Shown piece by piece: positions 48,924-60,370 of a stretch of DNA of 64,000 nucleotides. Numbering within the stretch: position 1 is the stretch's first letter; every line of letters starts with the position of its first letter. Below the pieces are notes generated by a model. That model saw only the letters and a list, made by a program, of their open reading frames with translations. It was not told where the DNA came from and made no database searches. The position numbers and the translations under genes were made by a program. The DNA comes from Protea cynaroides (taxonomy: Eukaryota; Streptophyta; Magnoliopsida; Proteales; Proteaceae): contig JAMYWD010000998.1 in the NCBI GenBank assembly GCA_028583415.1, positions 186,001 through 250,000 of the forward strand, read 5' to 3'.

Positions 48924-50362
48924 ATTCATAAGAACCATGAAGTCTTAGCTATTCGAACTGTTCCTTTTTTATTCATGTCAGCATTTCGTATAGAAGTTAT
49001 TACGTCAGCAATAGTGTCTCTACCCATGACAAACTATAATTATTGGCACCCCGAGTTTTGATATAAGCAACATGCTCTGTTTTTATTGTTTATGATGAAT
49101 ATTTATGATGAATTTTTAAATTTATAAAGGTATATGCGTGAGAGTGTTGACAATTATAAATAATTAAATAATCCAGTTATCTCCACGTAACTAAAACATA
49201 ATTAATACTTATTACAAGTATCAAAATACAAAATTAAAACACTAAGCGTGACTCAGTGGAAACACTTGCTTGACGAGTTATATTTGTCCTCCACAGCTTG
49301 CACATCCATAGCCGCCACATGTTCGTATGTTGGTGCATCGATATAATCTTCAATCATAACACCTACAACATCAGAAACTAAAAAGAATTACGTACGCGAG
49401 GGTCAGCTCTCAAACTTGAGCTCAGTGAGAAAACAAAACAATGCAACAAATATATGCATGCATTCAATTCATATCTTTGGTCTGATTTTTAAGTTTGCAA
49501 TGTGCTATAGAAAGGTTTGGAGACCCTCACACCTCTATACACGAGTGTGTGAATCCGTCCAATGGATCAAACACCATTACCGTCTTACATGGACCCACCA
49601 TGGAATAGAGATAGAGCTAAAGTGTCTGGATTACACACCGCAAATACTTCCCCTGATGCCCTACCCATACCAACACGTAAGCCCCTATTGACGAGGGCTT
49701 GCAAACTAGGCTCGCAACTAACCAATCCTAATGTTATCCAGTGTATCCAAGGTCTCACTCCATCATCCCTCAATACTTCCATAGAGATAGACCTAAGGCC
49801 CCCCTGGCAGAGTCAAAGACTTCACGGTCCGAAACTACCTCCCTTGATGCCCTACGACGTAATAGTTCTGCTAAGGTAATGGCGATACGACAATGTCAGG
49901 AGGCAAGACTTGAGTAGAGATAGAGCTAGAGTTTGGTGATCGGGATGAACCACAATGTCACGTCCTCCCCCTGATGCTCCACTCGCATCCAACACACTAA
50001 CCACACACGTACAATCACATGCTTATTCCTAGCATCATCATCATCATGTTATAAATAGACAAAAGTAAATATGCATGGGCAGTAATAATAGTAATATTAG
50101 ATGACATGTGAGATGCACATTACAAGCATACAAGTATAGAATCAATCATTGCATTGGACACAATAAAATAAAATAGCTTGTTATTAGCTAATTAGTTTAG
50201 GTCTTATTCACTCACCTTTGATTAATGTTTGTTCTTCTCCCAAGCTTTGGAAGTCACTTTGAATCTATTAGAAACCTAAACAATTAATGTATGTAAGTTA
50301 GGGTTCAAGTTTACTGAGTTACAGTAGTCAAAAACCTTATTTGGTCTCAAAATATATTTACT

Positions 50363-51180
50363 GTTATCGTGTGGTCAAACCTGTGGTCACAATATATGAG
50401 ACCACATACTATGTGGTCGAACCCTGTGGTCGCATTTTATACGACCACACCCTGCGACCACACCTTTCTTGGAAACTTCCTGAATAGCTGTAGTCGATCC
50501 TCTGGTCACCCTGTGGTCGACCATAGCTGCGACCATACAAAGTTTTGGTTGATTTTACTTCTCATACAAGGTCTGCCTCATGGCTCATCAATGGGATTCA
50601 CACTAAGATCATTCTATGGTCTCTAATCATAGTTTTTTTCCTATCCATTATCCCTAACCTATTCTCTATGGTTTCTCATGAAAAACCTACTACCAAATCA
50701 TTGTATTAGGTTCCATACATAAACTTGAAAAGAACATATTCTATCTGATTTACCCTATAGAGTCAAGTCTATATGTTAAGCTTGCTGTCGAGATGGAATT
50801 CTTCTCTATAACACCTTCCTCAAGCTTTCCTCTCATTTTCTTCTTCTTCTTATCTTCTTCTCTCTTTCTCTCTTAGGTTTAGAGTTTCAATTTGGGTTCT
50901 AAAAGAGTGAGAGAGGCTAAGGAACATCCCTTATATAGAAAAAAAAACCTGCATATAGAGTCCCACTTCAATTAGGAAAGAGTTCCCCTTCAAATTAGGA
51001 AAGTTTTCTAAACATGGAGTCAATTCAGCATCCTGTGGTCACACGTGTGGTCGCAGAATTCGTCGACCACACGTCCAAAATATGCGACCACATGTCGTGT
51101 GGTCTCATGCGGATGGTCTCATGTTGTGTGGTCTCATGTGTGACCACACGTATCGACTACACCCCTCAAAACTTCCACCA
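50363..51180 (-). repeat. Two clusters of TGTGGTCG/CGACCACA words in the second Tekay LTR
   Basis: 51034-51175 and 50363-50535 each hold about ten copies of GTGGTC(G/A) or its reverse complement. They occupy the same relative LTR positions as the GAGGGTCG clusters at 12004-12125 and 12620-12718. Confidence 0.8.
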
Positions 51181-51388
51181 CACGTCTAAAATTTATTGAT
51201 TTTTAGTTTTTGACTGTTTGCTTCCACACAACTTAACCAGTCAATCACACCAACTAAATTTGACTTGTTGCTTATCTTATCTTGTGGTTTCTTCATACAA
51301 TTGATTCACTTGAGTCGATTATGAGGAAATACCGATCACAACACGAGAACGTAAGGTTATACCGGGTTCGTGGCGTGCGGGTCTTACA

Positions 51389-54026
51389 ACTCCACCACCC
51401 TTAAAAAAAAATTTGACCTCAAAATTTGCACGCATGGATCTTACAGATGATGTGGACACTCTTCTTGAAATTTCTTTATATTTTTCTCCACCAAAATGAC
51501 TCTTTATATGGATTAATTGCGGGAGTCTTTCTAGATTCTTTTCCTTGACCAGTTTTAGGAATAAGAATCAATGCACTGTGACAAGTTTCTATGTATTAAA
51601 ATTATTAAATCATTTGTTTTTTTTTTTTCTCAATGTGCAATCTCAGTCTTAGGATTATAGGGGATGATTGAGATTATTTTGAGAAATTTAAAGGTTTGTA
51701 AGGCCTATAAATAGTGGTTAATTCTCATGTGGTAGTAAGTTTGTTTTTGAATAAATATTTAGATTGAAGCATGTCTTCTCCTCTAAACTTTGAAGAGTTC
51801 ATCTCCTAAAACTTAAAAGAGTTTTAGTTCAACTTTGAAGATTGGAGCTTTCTTATCATATCTTGAAACTTATAAGAATTTCACTTCAACCTCGAAGAGT
51901 TTGAGCTTTCTTTTCCCTATTTATATGTTAGAAGAGTTGCAAATACATTGAGCTACAAACACATCCTAGAAGACTTGAGTATAAGCCCATATTTATATGC
52001 ATTTATTTTATTTATTAGAATTTTGTATTTGTTATTCACTAGCTTTATCAGCCATGTCGAGTACCTTACATTATTTTTTCTGAGAAAATATTTTTCTAAC
52101 ATAACATTTTTAGGAGTTTGTTAATTTAACATTTAAAACATCTGTTAATCTTGTATGAATGAGCTTTTCGACAAACATGTTTCCTGCTTCATTAGAAGAA
52201 ACAGAAGAGGAAGAAAGACATCCAAAATTAACAGTGGAAAAAGTTAAAAAGAAGAGGAGGGTAGAAAAGTTGCAGGAATTAAAGAAAAAAAACTTAAAAG
52301 AACACCTCTTTATAGGTACAAGACAATCTTTGAAGACAATGAGATAATTATACAAACTATGTGGACTCCGACAATAAAATGGTTAGATGGTTTTAGAACA
52401 CACGAACCATTGGAAGTAAATCTTTAAACAAAGGTAGCTTAATGTAGATGATCGTGATGCCTCTGGTTATGAACCAAATGGCATAGAGGTGTATAAGATA
52501 GAGAATATGGTGAATCATAACATTACCGGCCCAACCACAATAATTGTCCATCACTGCTGGCGTGAGAAGGGTATCACGTGAGTTCTTTTCAAGTAGATCA
52601 GAAAAGGCATCTGTCACTAGTCCAATCACCTAGGACATATCAATGTAAAAGGTGATGTTTTGTACTACAACATGAAAGTGGTGGACCCTTGATTAGCTCA
52701 AGTATCTTGCAAAGGATCATACTAAACTTGATTCACCAATAGCTAGTAGTTGTTCACGTGATAAAGCAACAACATATTGTGATGTCTCATTGGAAAACCT
52801 TATCTTTTGTATCGGTAGAGAATCCTCTACGTGGCCATTCAAGATTGTGGATTTTAATTTGTTTGAAGTCCATCTTAACATCTATAAATAGAAAAGAAAG
52901 TTATAGTTTCAAGCATTGATCATTTGTGATACAGAACGAGTGCGAAGAGTTTCTACAAGTTCTGCAACCTCTATCACTCTCTTATTTCCTTGCATAATAT
53001 TTATAGCTTTTAACCTTGGTGTCTCTTAAGTAGACGATTCGTATCGGAAAAGAGGGTCAAAAGTTTGAGTACGAAAATTGTATACAGTGAGGTTTGTGTA
53101 GCCAAAGGTTTGCTTTAATCAAGTCTCTAATGGCTTGATTTCAGAGGTATTTTTAATTATATCATTTTTACTTGTAGCATGAGTAGCGAATAATACTTTC
53201 ATTGAGTTATCTAAAGGGATCTATGTCCATGTTGACTCTTTGAAGTTGTACTATCACTACCTTGAAGAGGAACCTTTGCGAACCTTTAAAAGAAAGGACT
53301 CTAGGAAAGACAAGCAAACTAAAATCCAAAGAAATGATGACTATAGTCTGATTCTTTCTTAGTAAAGGTTACTGCCTCAAAGTACCTTGGTAGAGAAAAA
53401 AATCTAGAGATAAACCATGAAGGAACTTAGATCTTAAGAAAAGAAGAAAAATTTGAGAGATCAAATTGGATATATCTTTAAAGAGAACTCTTCTAATTTC
53501 AAATTAAAATTTATCACAAACAACTACAAATGTAACAGTGAAACCAATTTTGCAAATATTTAAAAGGTTTTGTCCTAAGTCTTTTTGTTCATTTCATTCT
53601 CACCTGTTTTATATAATTCGAAGACAACAATATTAGAGTCTTAAAGGAGATAAAAGGGTCATTGTACTGAAAGAAAGAGAGTAGTCGGTCCTTTAATGGG
53701 ATGCAATCCATGCCCGATTAACATCCCTAATCTAAAACTAATTTCAGGTGTCATTTTTCTATGGGCTACCTGAAACAACAGCTTTCCAAGCTTCAGAAAA
53801 TCAAGTATCTACATCATCTAACTTTACATAAATTTTAAATCATATAAAATACAAATTTTCTCTCTCTAGAGTCTCACGTTATAAAGGCCAATAAAGCAGC
53901 GAAAAGGGTTGTTAGAAAGTCTAATTACTTCCCTCTTCCGAACTCTGAACCAGATGTTTGGTGTTCTCTCTTTCCTTTTTGTAGATTCCCAAATAAGAGA
54001 CAACGCTCTGAAGAAGTCTGGTTAAG
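51389..54026. other. Unassigned region
   Basis: After ~70 bp of Tekay 3' interior there is A+T-rich sequence with TATA-like boxes (CTATAAATAG near 51709 and 52882). A minus-strand open frame at 52393-52629 (78 codons, TPAVMDNYCGWAGNVMIHHI) was not recognised. A Lys/Glu-rich plus-strand frame at 52159-52347 looks like a fragment. Possibly remnants of older mobile DNA; none can be named. Confidence 0.4.
54022..54026. other. Target-site duplication, left (TTAAG)
   Basis: Pairs with CTAAG at 59596-59600, one mismatch. Confidence 0.7.
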
Positions 54027-57022
54027 TGTAAACACCCCATTTTTGCCATCCCCAATTAAACAGAGTTTTACTGGTGTATAGACAGCAAGAGAAGGAAGGG
54101 GAATGGAAATTTGAAAAGTACAGGAGAGGCAATTGAAACTCTCTCAAACTAACAGTTAATTAGTCTTTGTGTGCTCTCTATGGTGTTTTAAGCTGAGCCA
54201 AAATGCCCCCAGTGTGCAAGAGTTTTGGCGAATGCATTCGGAAAGGGCTACTGGTCAATTCAAGGTTTGGACGTTAAGTGACGACTTTGAGGCTGATTTC
54301 GGTAGGCCCCATAGCAAGGTCATGAGCTGTAATATGCATGGATGCATAGCTCTTAGAAATACCTTCGAAATGAGACCAAAATCGTTCAATTTTGATACCA
54401 AAGGAAGAAGACATGGCAATTTCAGTCCAGAAATAAGTACGAGGTTTTTTTGAAAAATAATAATAAATTGTCCAAGGGCCTGTATGCAAATTATCATAAG
54501 TTTAATTATTTAAACTTCATTCAACCATATCTTGATCATCTGACATTCAAATCAGACGATTCAAGAGCCAGTGTGCTCCATTGTCCGCCCTCTTCAAAGT
54601 GGATGTGAAAAATCCAGAGCAGAGATCTCCGAAGGATCCCATGCGCAGCCGCAAGCCGATAAGCCCGTTTAAGCTTTGTTCCTTCATAATTTTATTATCC
54701 GACGTCCAAATTCGATGATTCAAGCTCTAGTATTTCATTTTTAGAGTTCCTCAAAGTGGACGTGAAAATTTTAGGACAGAGATTGTTGAAATATTTCATG
54801 CGGAGGTGCAAGCTGAAATGGCCCACAAAAGAGAGAGAGAGAAGCCGGCCAAACCTATCCTATAGAAGGAGCACTCCACCGATGCTCAAAAAGGAGAGGG
54901 GGAGGGCAGTCCATATAAGAAGGTCAGAAGAGAAAAAATGAAAGAAAAGAAAAAATCTGGAAAGGAAGAAGAGAAAAACCACCTCAACCCCTACTGCAAA
55001 TGAGAGGAAGATCAAATCCACCCAATTCCTTCACCTTCAACTACCACAACCCCCTGATTGCCTGCACTACTCAAACCATCACCCTCCACTGGCACCCAGA
55101 CCTCCATTTGAACCTATTCACTCCACCACCTCATGCTGCCAGGTACCTGCGACCTTGTCGCAGCCACCACCGACAATCACCCATCCTTCCTGCAACCCTC
55201 AAATACCCTACATGCATAATCCCACTTGAACCAAAGGCTGTAACCTCCCTAAACCCATCTCTCAACCTGCTATTCATCATCATCATCATCTTCGATTCAT
55301 CCCCAACCAACTCCGACACCCTACAACGACCTTCGTTGGCAACCCGACGATCCCGCAACCTGTTGTTCAACCTCGCCAACGCACATCAGGTTGGTTTCTT
55401 TTCCAGTTTACCATACTTGTATATCATATTGTTGTTATTTTATTTATTTTGTTATTGTATCTTTGCATACATGATGATTCTTTGATCATATCCGTTGGCT
55501 TACACATGTGCATGTTAGGTTTGGCTCAGCCTTTTTGATTATGAATTTGATGGGATGAAATATGGCCGTTGATCTTGTATTTTGGGTGATGAAATTGATC
55601 CGATGTGCTTGAAAATTTTATGTGATGAAAAATTGATCAGACCATAGGATTGAAATTTTTTTGTGTTTGGTCCGACCATATGATTGAGAATTTTATGTGA
55701 TTGATCCAACCATATGATGGGAATTTTAATGTGATTGGTCTGACCCTATTATTGGAATTTTAATGTGGTTGATCCAACCACATGATCTGAATTTTATGAG
55801 AATTGATCATGATCATATGATTGGGATTTTAATGAGTTGATCATGGCCATTGATTTGAAATTTTGATGTGATTAAAATACATCCTTGATCATAATTTTTT
55901 AATGTGAATTTTAATATGGTCATTAGATGCGATTTTAAGCAATCTGAACCATCGCATTGTCGTGATAAGTGACTTTAATCAATCTGAGCTGTTGGATTGT
56001 CATGGTAAACAATCTGAACTGTTAGATTGTCTTTGGGAGTAACTTTAATCAATCTGAGCGGTTAGATTATCATGATAAGTGATCTGAACCGTTAGATGGT
56101 CTTCGGAAGTGCTTTTAATCAATCTGAGTGATCGGATTATCATGATGAGCAATCTAGACCGTTAGATTATCTTTGGGAGTGATTTGAATGAATTTGAACG
56201 ATTGGATTATGACTTTGGTGAATCTAAACCGTTAAATCTTGATCATGGATGTTTTAAATGAATTTGAATCGTTAGATTTCACATCATAAGTGACTTTAAG
56301 TGATTTGAACCATTAGATTACCATCAAGAGTGAATTAAATGAATCTGAATGGTTGGATTATGATTTTGAGTAATTTAAACCGTTAGATTATCATTTTGTA
56401 AGATATGAGCCATTGATCTTGGCTATTTTGATGAAATTTAAGTGTTGACCATGATCATCAATTTTTAAAGAGATATAACCATTAGATTGAGTATCTGATG
56501 TTGTCTACATTGTTATATCCATGCATCTACCATGTTCATTTGATTACACTGTCATATTGAGCACTACCATGTTTAGAATGTTTACACTGCTAGCTTTGTA
56601 CACACTACCATGTTCGATATGCTTGCTAATGTCATGCTTGAATGATATCTGTTGTTGGCAAAGAACTTACTTTCTGCTATACCTTAGTCGAACTGCAATG
56701 CATGCACACTGATAGAAGACATTCCTAGGTGTGGGGGCGTGCATATGGGCACCCACATTCATGGGAAGGATAATAATGGAAAAATGAGAAAAGTCTTAAT
56801 CAAGAATCATAAAGTCTAGCCCAATGCAATTCTAAAATCAAGGTTGTTGGTTACAAGAGTAGTTTAGGACAATCCCTACCCCTTAACTCATTTCCCCTAG
56901 GATGCATAAACCTAAATAGGTGTGATGTGAAACCAATCCTAGGTCATTTAGGATCATCTCTCGGTCCCACTAGACCGCCCATATTCCGACCCAAGCAGGT
57001 CAGCCAATGCAAGTTGATTTCC

Positions 57023-57070
57023 GAACTACACGGATCCTGGTTCTTAGAGCAAACCCTAAGATACGTAGGT
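57023..57070 (+). other. Double-stem module (solo LTR, no. 1)
   Basis: Outer stem CTAC/GTAG; inner stem TCTTAG/CTAAGA, a compensated version of TCCTAG/CTAGGA at 17464. Confidence 0.7.
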
Positions 57071-57126
57071 AGTCTGGGGAGACTCCCAAATGCGCTTTCA
57101 GTCCTCAGTCTATATACACTTACACA

Positions 57127-58800
57127 CCTTCCTCCCTGAGAGATACATCTTACTCCCTAAGAGACATTCCTACTCCCCAAGAGACACACCTTCCTCCCTG
57201 AGAGACACACCTTACTCCCTGAGAGACATACTCTACTCCCTGAGAGACACACCCTACTCCTTGAGAGACATACACCTACTCCCTGAGAGACATACTCTAC
57301 TCCCTGAGAGACATACTCTACTCCCTGAGAGACACACCCTACTCCAGAGAGACACACCCTACTCCTTGAGAGACACACCCAACTCCCTGAGAGACATACA
57401 CCTACTCTCTGAGAGACACACTCTACTCCCTGAGAGACACACCACTCCCTGAGAGACACACTCTACTCCCTGAGAGACACACCTTACTCCCTGAGAGACA
57501 GACCCTACTCCCTGAGAGACATACACCTACTCCCTGAGAGACATGCTCTACTACTTGAGAGACACATCTTACTCCCTGAGAGACATACCCTACTCCTTAA
57601 GAGAGATATCTTACTCCCTGAGAGTACACATACTTAACTCCCTGAGAGTGTTTACCCATCTTACTCCCTGAGAGACATACACCTACTCCCTGAGAGACAC
57701 ACCTTACTCCCTGAGAGACATACCCTACTCCCTGAGAGGCATACCTTACTCCCTGAGAGTACACATAGTTTACTCCCTAAGAGACATACCTACTCCCCAA
57801 GAGACACACCTTCCTCCCTGAGAGACACACCTTACTCCCTGAGAGACACACTCTACTCCTTGAGAGACACACTCTACTCCCTGAGAGACACACCCTACTC
57901 CCTGAGAGACATACACCTACTCCTTGAGAGACACACCCTACTCCCTGAGAGACACACCCTACTCTCTGAGAAACATACACCTTACTCCCTGAGAAACACA
58001 CTCTACTGTTGAGAGTATACATACTTTACTCCCTAAGAGACACACCTTCCTCCCTGAGAGACATACCCTACTCCCTGAGAGACACACCCTACTCCCTGAG
58101 AGACATACACCTTACTCCCTGAGAGACACACTCTACTGTTGAGAGTATACATACTTTACTCCCTGAGAGACATACCTTTCTCCCTGAGAGACACACCCTA
58201 TTCCCTAAGAGTATACATACCTACTCCCTGAGTGACACACCTTCCTCCCTAAGAGACACACTTTACTCCCTAAGAGACACACTCTACTCCCTGAGAGACA
58301 CACCCTACTCCCTGAGAGACATGCACCTACTCCCTAAGAGACATACTCTACTTACTGAGAGATACACCCTACTGCCTGAGAGACACACCTTACTCCCTAA
58401 GAGACACACTCTACTCCCCGAGAAACACACCCTACTCCCTGAGAGACATACACCTACTCCCTGAGAACCACACTCTACTCCTTGAGAGACACACCCTACT
58501 CCCTAAGAGACACACCTTACTCCCTGAGAGACATACATCGACTCCTTAAGGACATACTCTACTTCCTAAGAGACATACTCTACTCCCTGAGAGACACATC
58601 CTACTCCCTGAGAGACACACTCTACTCCCTGAGAGACACACCTTACTCCCTGAGAGACACACCCTACTGCCTGAGAGACATACACCTACTCCCTGAGAGA
58701 CATACCCTACTCCCTGAGAGACATACCTTACTCCCTGAGAGTACACATAGTTTACTCCCTGAGAGTGCTTACATATCCTACTCCCTGAGAGTGCATATCT
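57127..58800 (+). repeat. 21-24 bp minisatellite, ~70 units
   Basis: The consensus is close to ACTCCCTGAGAGACACACCCT. Each unit contains the small inverted pair CTC/GAG. Unit variants (ACATAC, ACACTC, GTACACATA) alternate in a higher-order way: the block ending 'gagagtacacatag' recurs about every 300-500 bp. Confidence 0.93.
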
Positions 58801-58833
58801 TAGTCCATGAGGCTCTCCAATCCATCCAGCAAC

Positions 58834-58878
58834 GAACTACGTTGTACCTAATTTTCAAGATCTCTAAAATACGTAGGC
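58834..58878 (+). other. Double-stem module (solo LTR, no. 2)
   Basis: Outer stem CTACGT/ACGTAG; inner ATTTT/AAAAT. Confidence 0.68.
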
Positions 58879-58931
58879 AACTTGGAAGACTCTCTAAGTA
58901 CACTACCACACCTTAGTCTTCTTAGGTCGTC

Positions 58932-58978
58932 CATATCCATATCCATATCCATATCAATATCCATATTCATATTTGTAT
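58932..58978. repeat. (TCCATA)n hexanucleotide repeat
   Basis: About seven imperfect units. Confidence 0.85.
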
Positions 58979-59110
58979 TCACTTCAATCCACATAGGATA
59001 TCTGGATTCAATCTCAATCATCTATCAAGCATAAACTTCAACTTGAACAATTGAATCTATAAAAGCTTAAGCATAAATCACATCTATAAACTTTAATCAC
59101 ATTCTATTTC

Positions 59111-59154
59111 GAATTACGCTTTGGACTTGATTTTCAGGATTGGAATACTTAGGC
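59111..59154 (+). other. Degenerate double-stem module (solo LTR, no. 3)
   Basis: GAATTACG...AATACTTAGGC: the outer stem is broken by changes on both sides. Confidence 0.5.
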
Positions 59155-59600
59155 AATTTGAGATGCTCAGATTCAATCCATCACCGAACCATCTTCGGTT
59201 TGGTTCATTATATATTATTTTTTTTATTTATTTACTTTGAGAATATGTTTGGCTGAACTTAGGCTAGAAGAACTTAGCAACTTGGCATAGGATTCTCCAT
59301 GAGCCATAGTAATCATCCATTGACCATAAACAGTCAGAACCATAGAGTCTAAGGAAAGTAGAATCATATAGGAGGTCGATTTTTGGATCGAGCAGCTTTG
59401 GGTGCCTAACACCTTCCCAAACTGTACCTTGAACGCTTACTCGTTCTCTGATAGACCAAAGCCGATATATTGGATCATAAGTCAATAGAAGTCTTGTCTT
59501 AAGATGAGACTACATTTTAGGTCGTAGACCTTAATCTAGATGGCGACTCCAAATCATTTACCATCCATCAACGTGGGTGGACATTTGTCCTCACACTAAG

Positions 59601-60370
59601 AAGAAGAGAAGAAGCCCATGGATCAAGTGGCTGACATTAATCTCAAAGTTAAGGGTTAGGTAAAAAAATCTCACTTGGATTTTTTTTCCTTATTTGGTTT
59701 GGATTTTTAAATTATATGTGAGCTTGAAGGGATTATTTAATTACATTTGTTGTTTCCTCCAAATCTAATCGTTTATTTTCTTCCTTGGTTTTGATTTCAT
59801 AATGGTTATCTAGGTGGTTATTCTTTATTGTTTGTCTTCAAATTATGTTTAGATTTTCTAGCATAGAGGAGCAATTTGATTTAGATTAAAGGAACTAAAA
59901 GAGATAAAGACAAATTTCAAATGATTCTAGAAGAAGTGGTAAGAAAAGACATACATAGCTTAGGACTACTATCAAGTATGACCACAAATAAATCTGATTA
60001 GAAGATACGAATCCATATAGTCAATCCCAATTAGTTAGAATAAATTTTTGTTATTGTTTGCCATAGAAATTCATCAAGTTAGCATAGCAACTGGTCAGAT
60101 ATATGTCATTTATTTAAAATCAATAAATTTCTCTTTTTATTTATTATGTTTTTGAGGTGAGGTTAGGAACCTAGCTAGCCTAATCTTTCTTCCTAACAAA
60201 GCAAAAGTAAATTAATTGGAGCAACATAATTCAATATAACATTAGGCATAGCTACAATGATGTACTCAAAAACTTATTCAAATAACCATACACTTCTCTT
60301 TGATATACTTTCTTAACAAACAAACATTACAATTCTATCCAAATTCATAATTGGGTTCAGCATTTCTTGT
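59601..60370 (-). other. Downstream flank of the terpene synthase
   Basis: A+T-rich. It includes AATAAA-type signals on the minus strand around 60137-60148, which could serve polyadenylation. No other gene seen. Confidence 0.5.

Larger units (their letters stand above)
47930..49100. other. Plastid-derived mosaic insertion (NUPT), approximate limits
   Basis: Recognisable pieces are trnH-GUG, ycf2, rpl23 and the 3' end of psbH, with unrecognised sequence between and around them. These lie far apart in a normal plastid genome, so several fragments were joined, either before insertion or via a mitochondrial copy. The limits are judged from where Tekay LTR similarity stops and resumes. Confidence 0.75.
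47809..51388 (-). mobile_element. Second Tekay-type LTR with plastid DNA inserted
   Basis: On the minus strand the LTR starts TGTAAGACCCGCACG at 51388, with a polypurine-like GGGTGGTGGAGT just upstream (51389-51400), and ends GGTGTGACA at 47809. It is homologous over its length to the LTR at 11864, for example 'ggatctcg' and 'taggctat' at 47877-47896, but strongly diverged. Roughly 47930-49100 is foreign plastid-derived sequence. Only ~70 bp of element interior remains at the 5' side (51389-51460). Confidence 0.85.
54027..59595 (+). mobile_element. Ogre-like solo LTR (5569 bp)
   Basis: Starts TGTAAACACCCC and ends TCCTCACA; nearly flawless 5-bp duplication outside. No primer site or interior follows, so it is a product of LTR-LTR recombination. 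The first ~400 bp are close to LTR B. Its length almost equals the A2 LTR. It keeps U3 repeats, a purine-rich leader (54820-54985), 'gttagattatc' words (55940-56400) and double-stem modules, but a different satellite replaces the telo-box array. Confidence 0.9.

Noticed and set aside
52393..52629. A small host gene
   Set aside because: 78 codons, no recognised family, no supporting exons nearby, and set among decayed repeats.
57157..58746. Repeat proteins such as CLSGSRV on the minus strand
   Set aside because: A by-product of the 21-24 bp minisatellite with unit lengths that happen to keep a frame.
57127..58800. CRISPR-like array of short repeats
   Set aside because: There are no unique spacers and no separation of repeat and spacer: contiguous 21-24 bp units with point variants inside a plant LTR.
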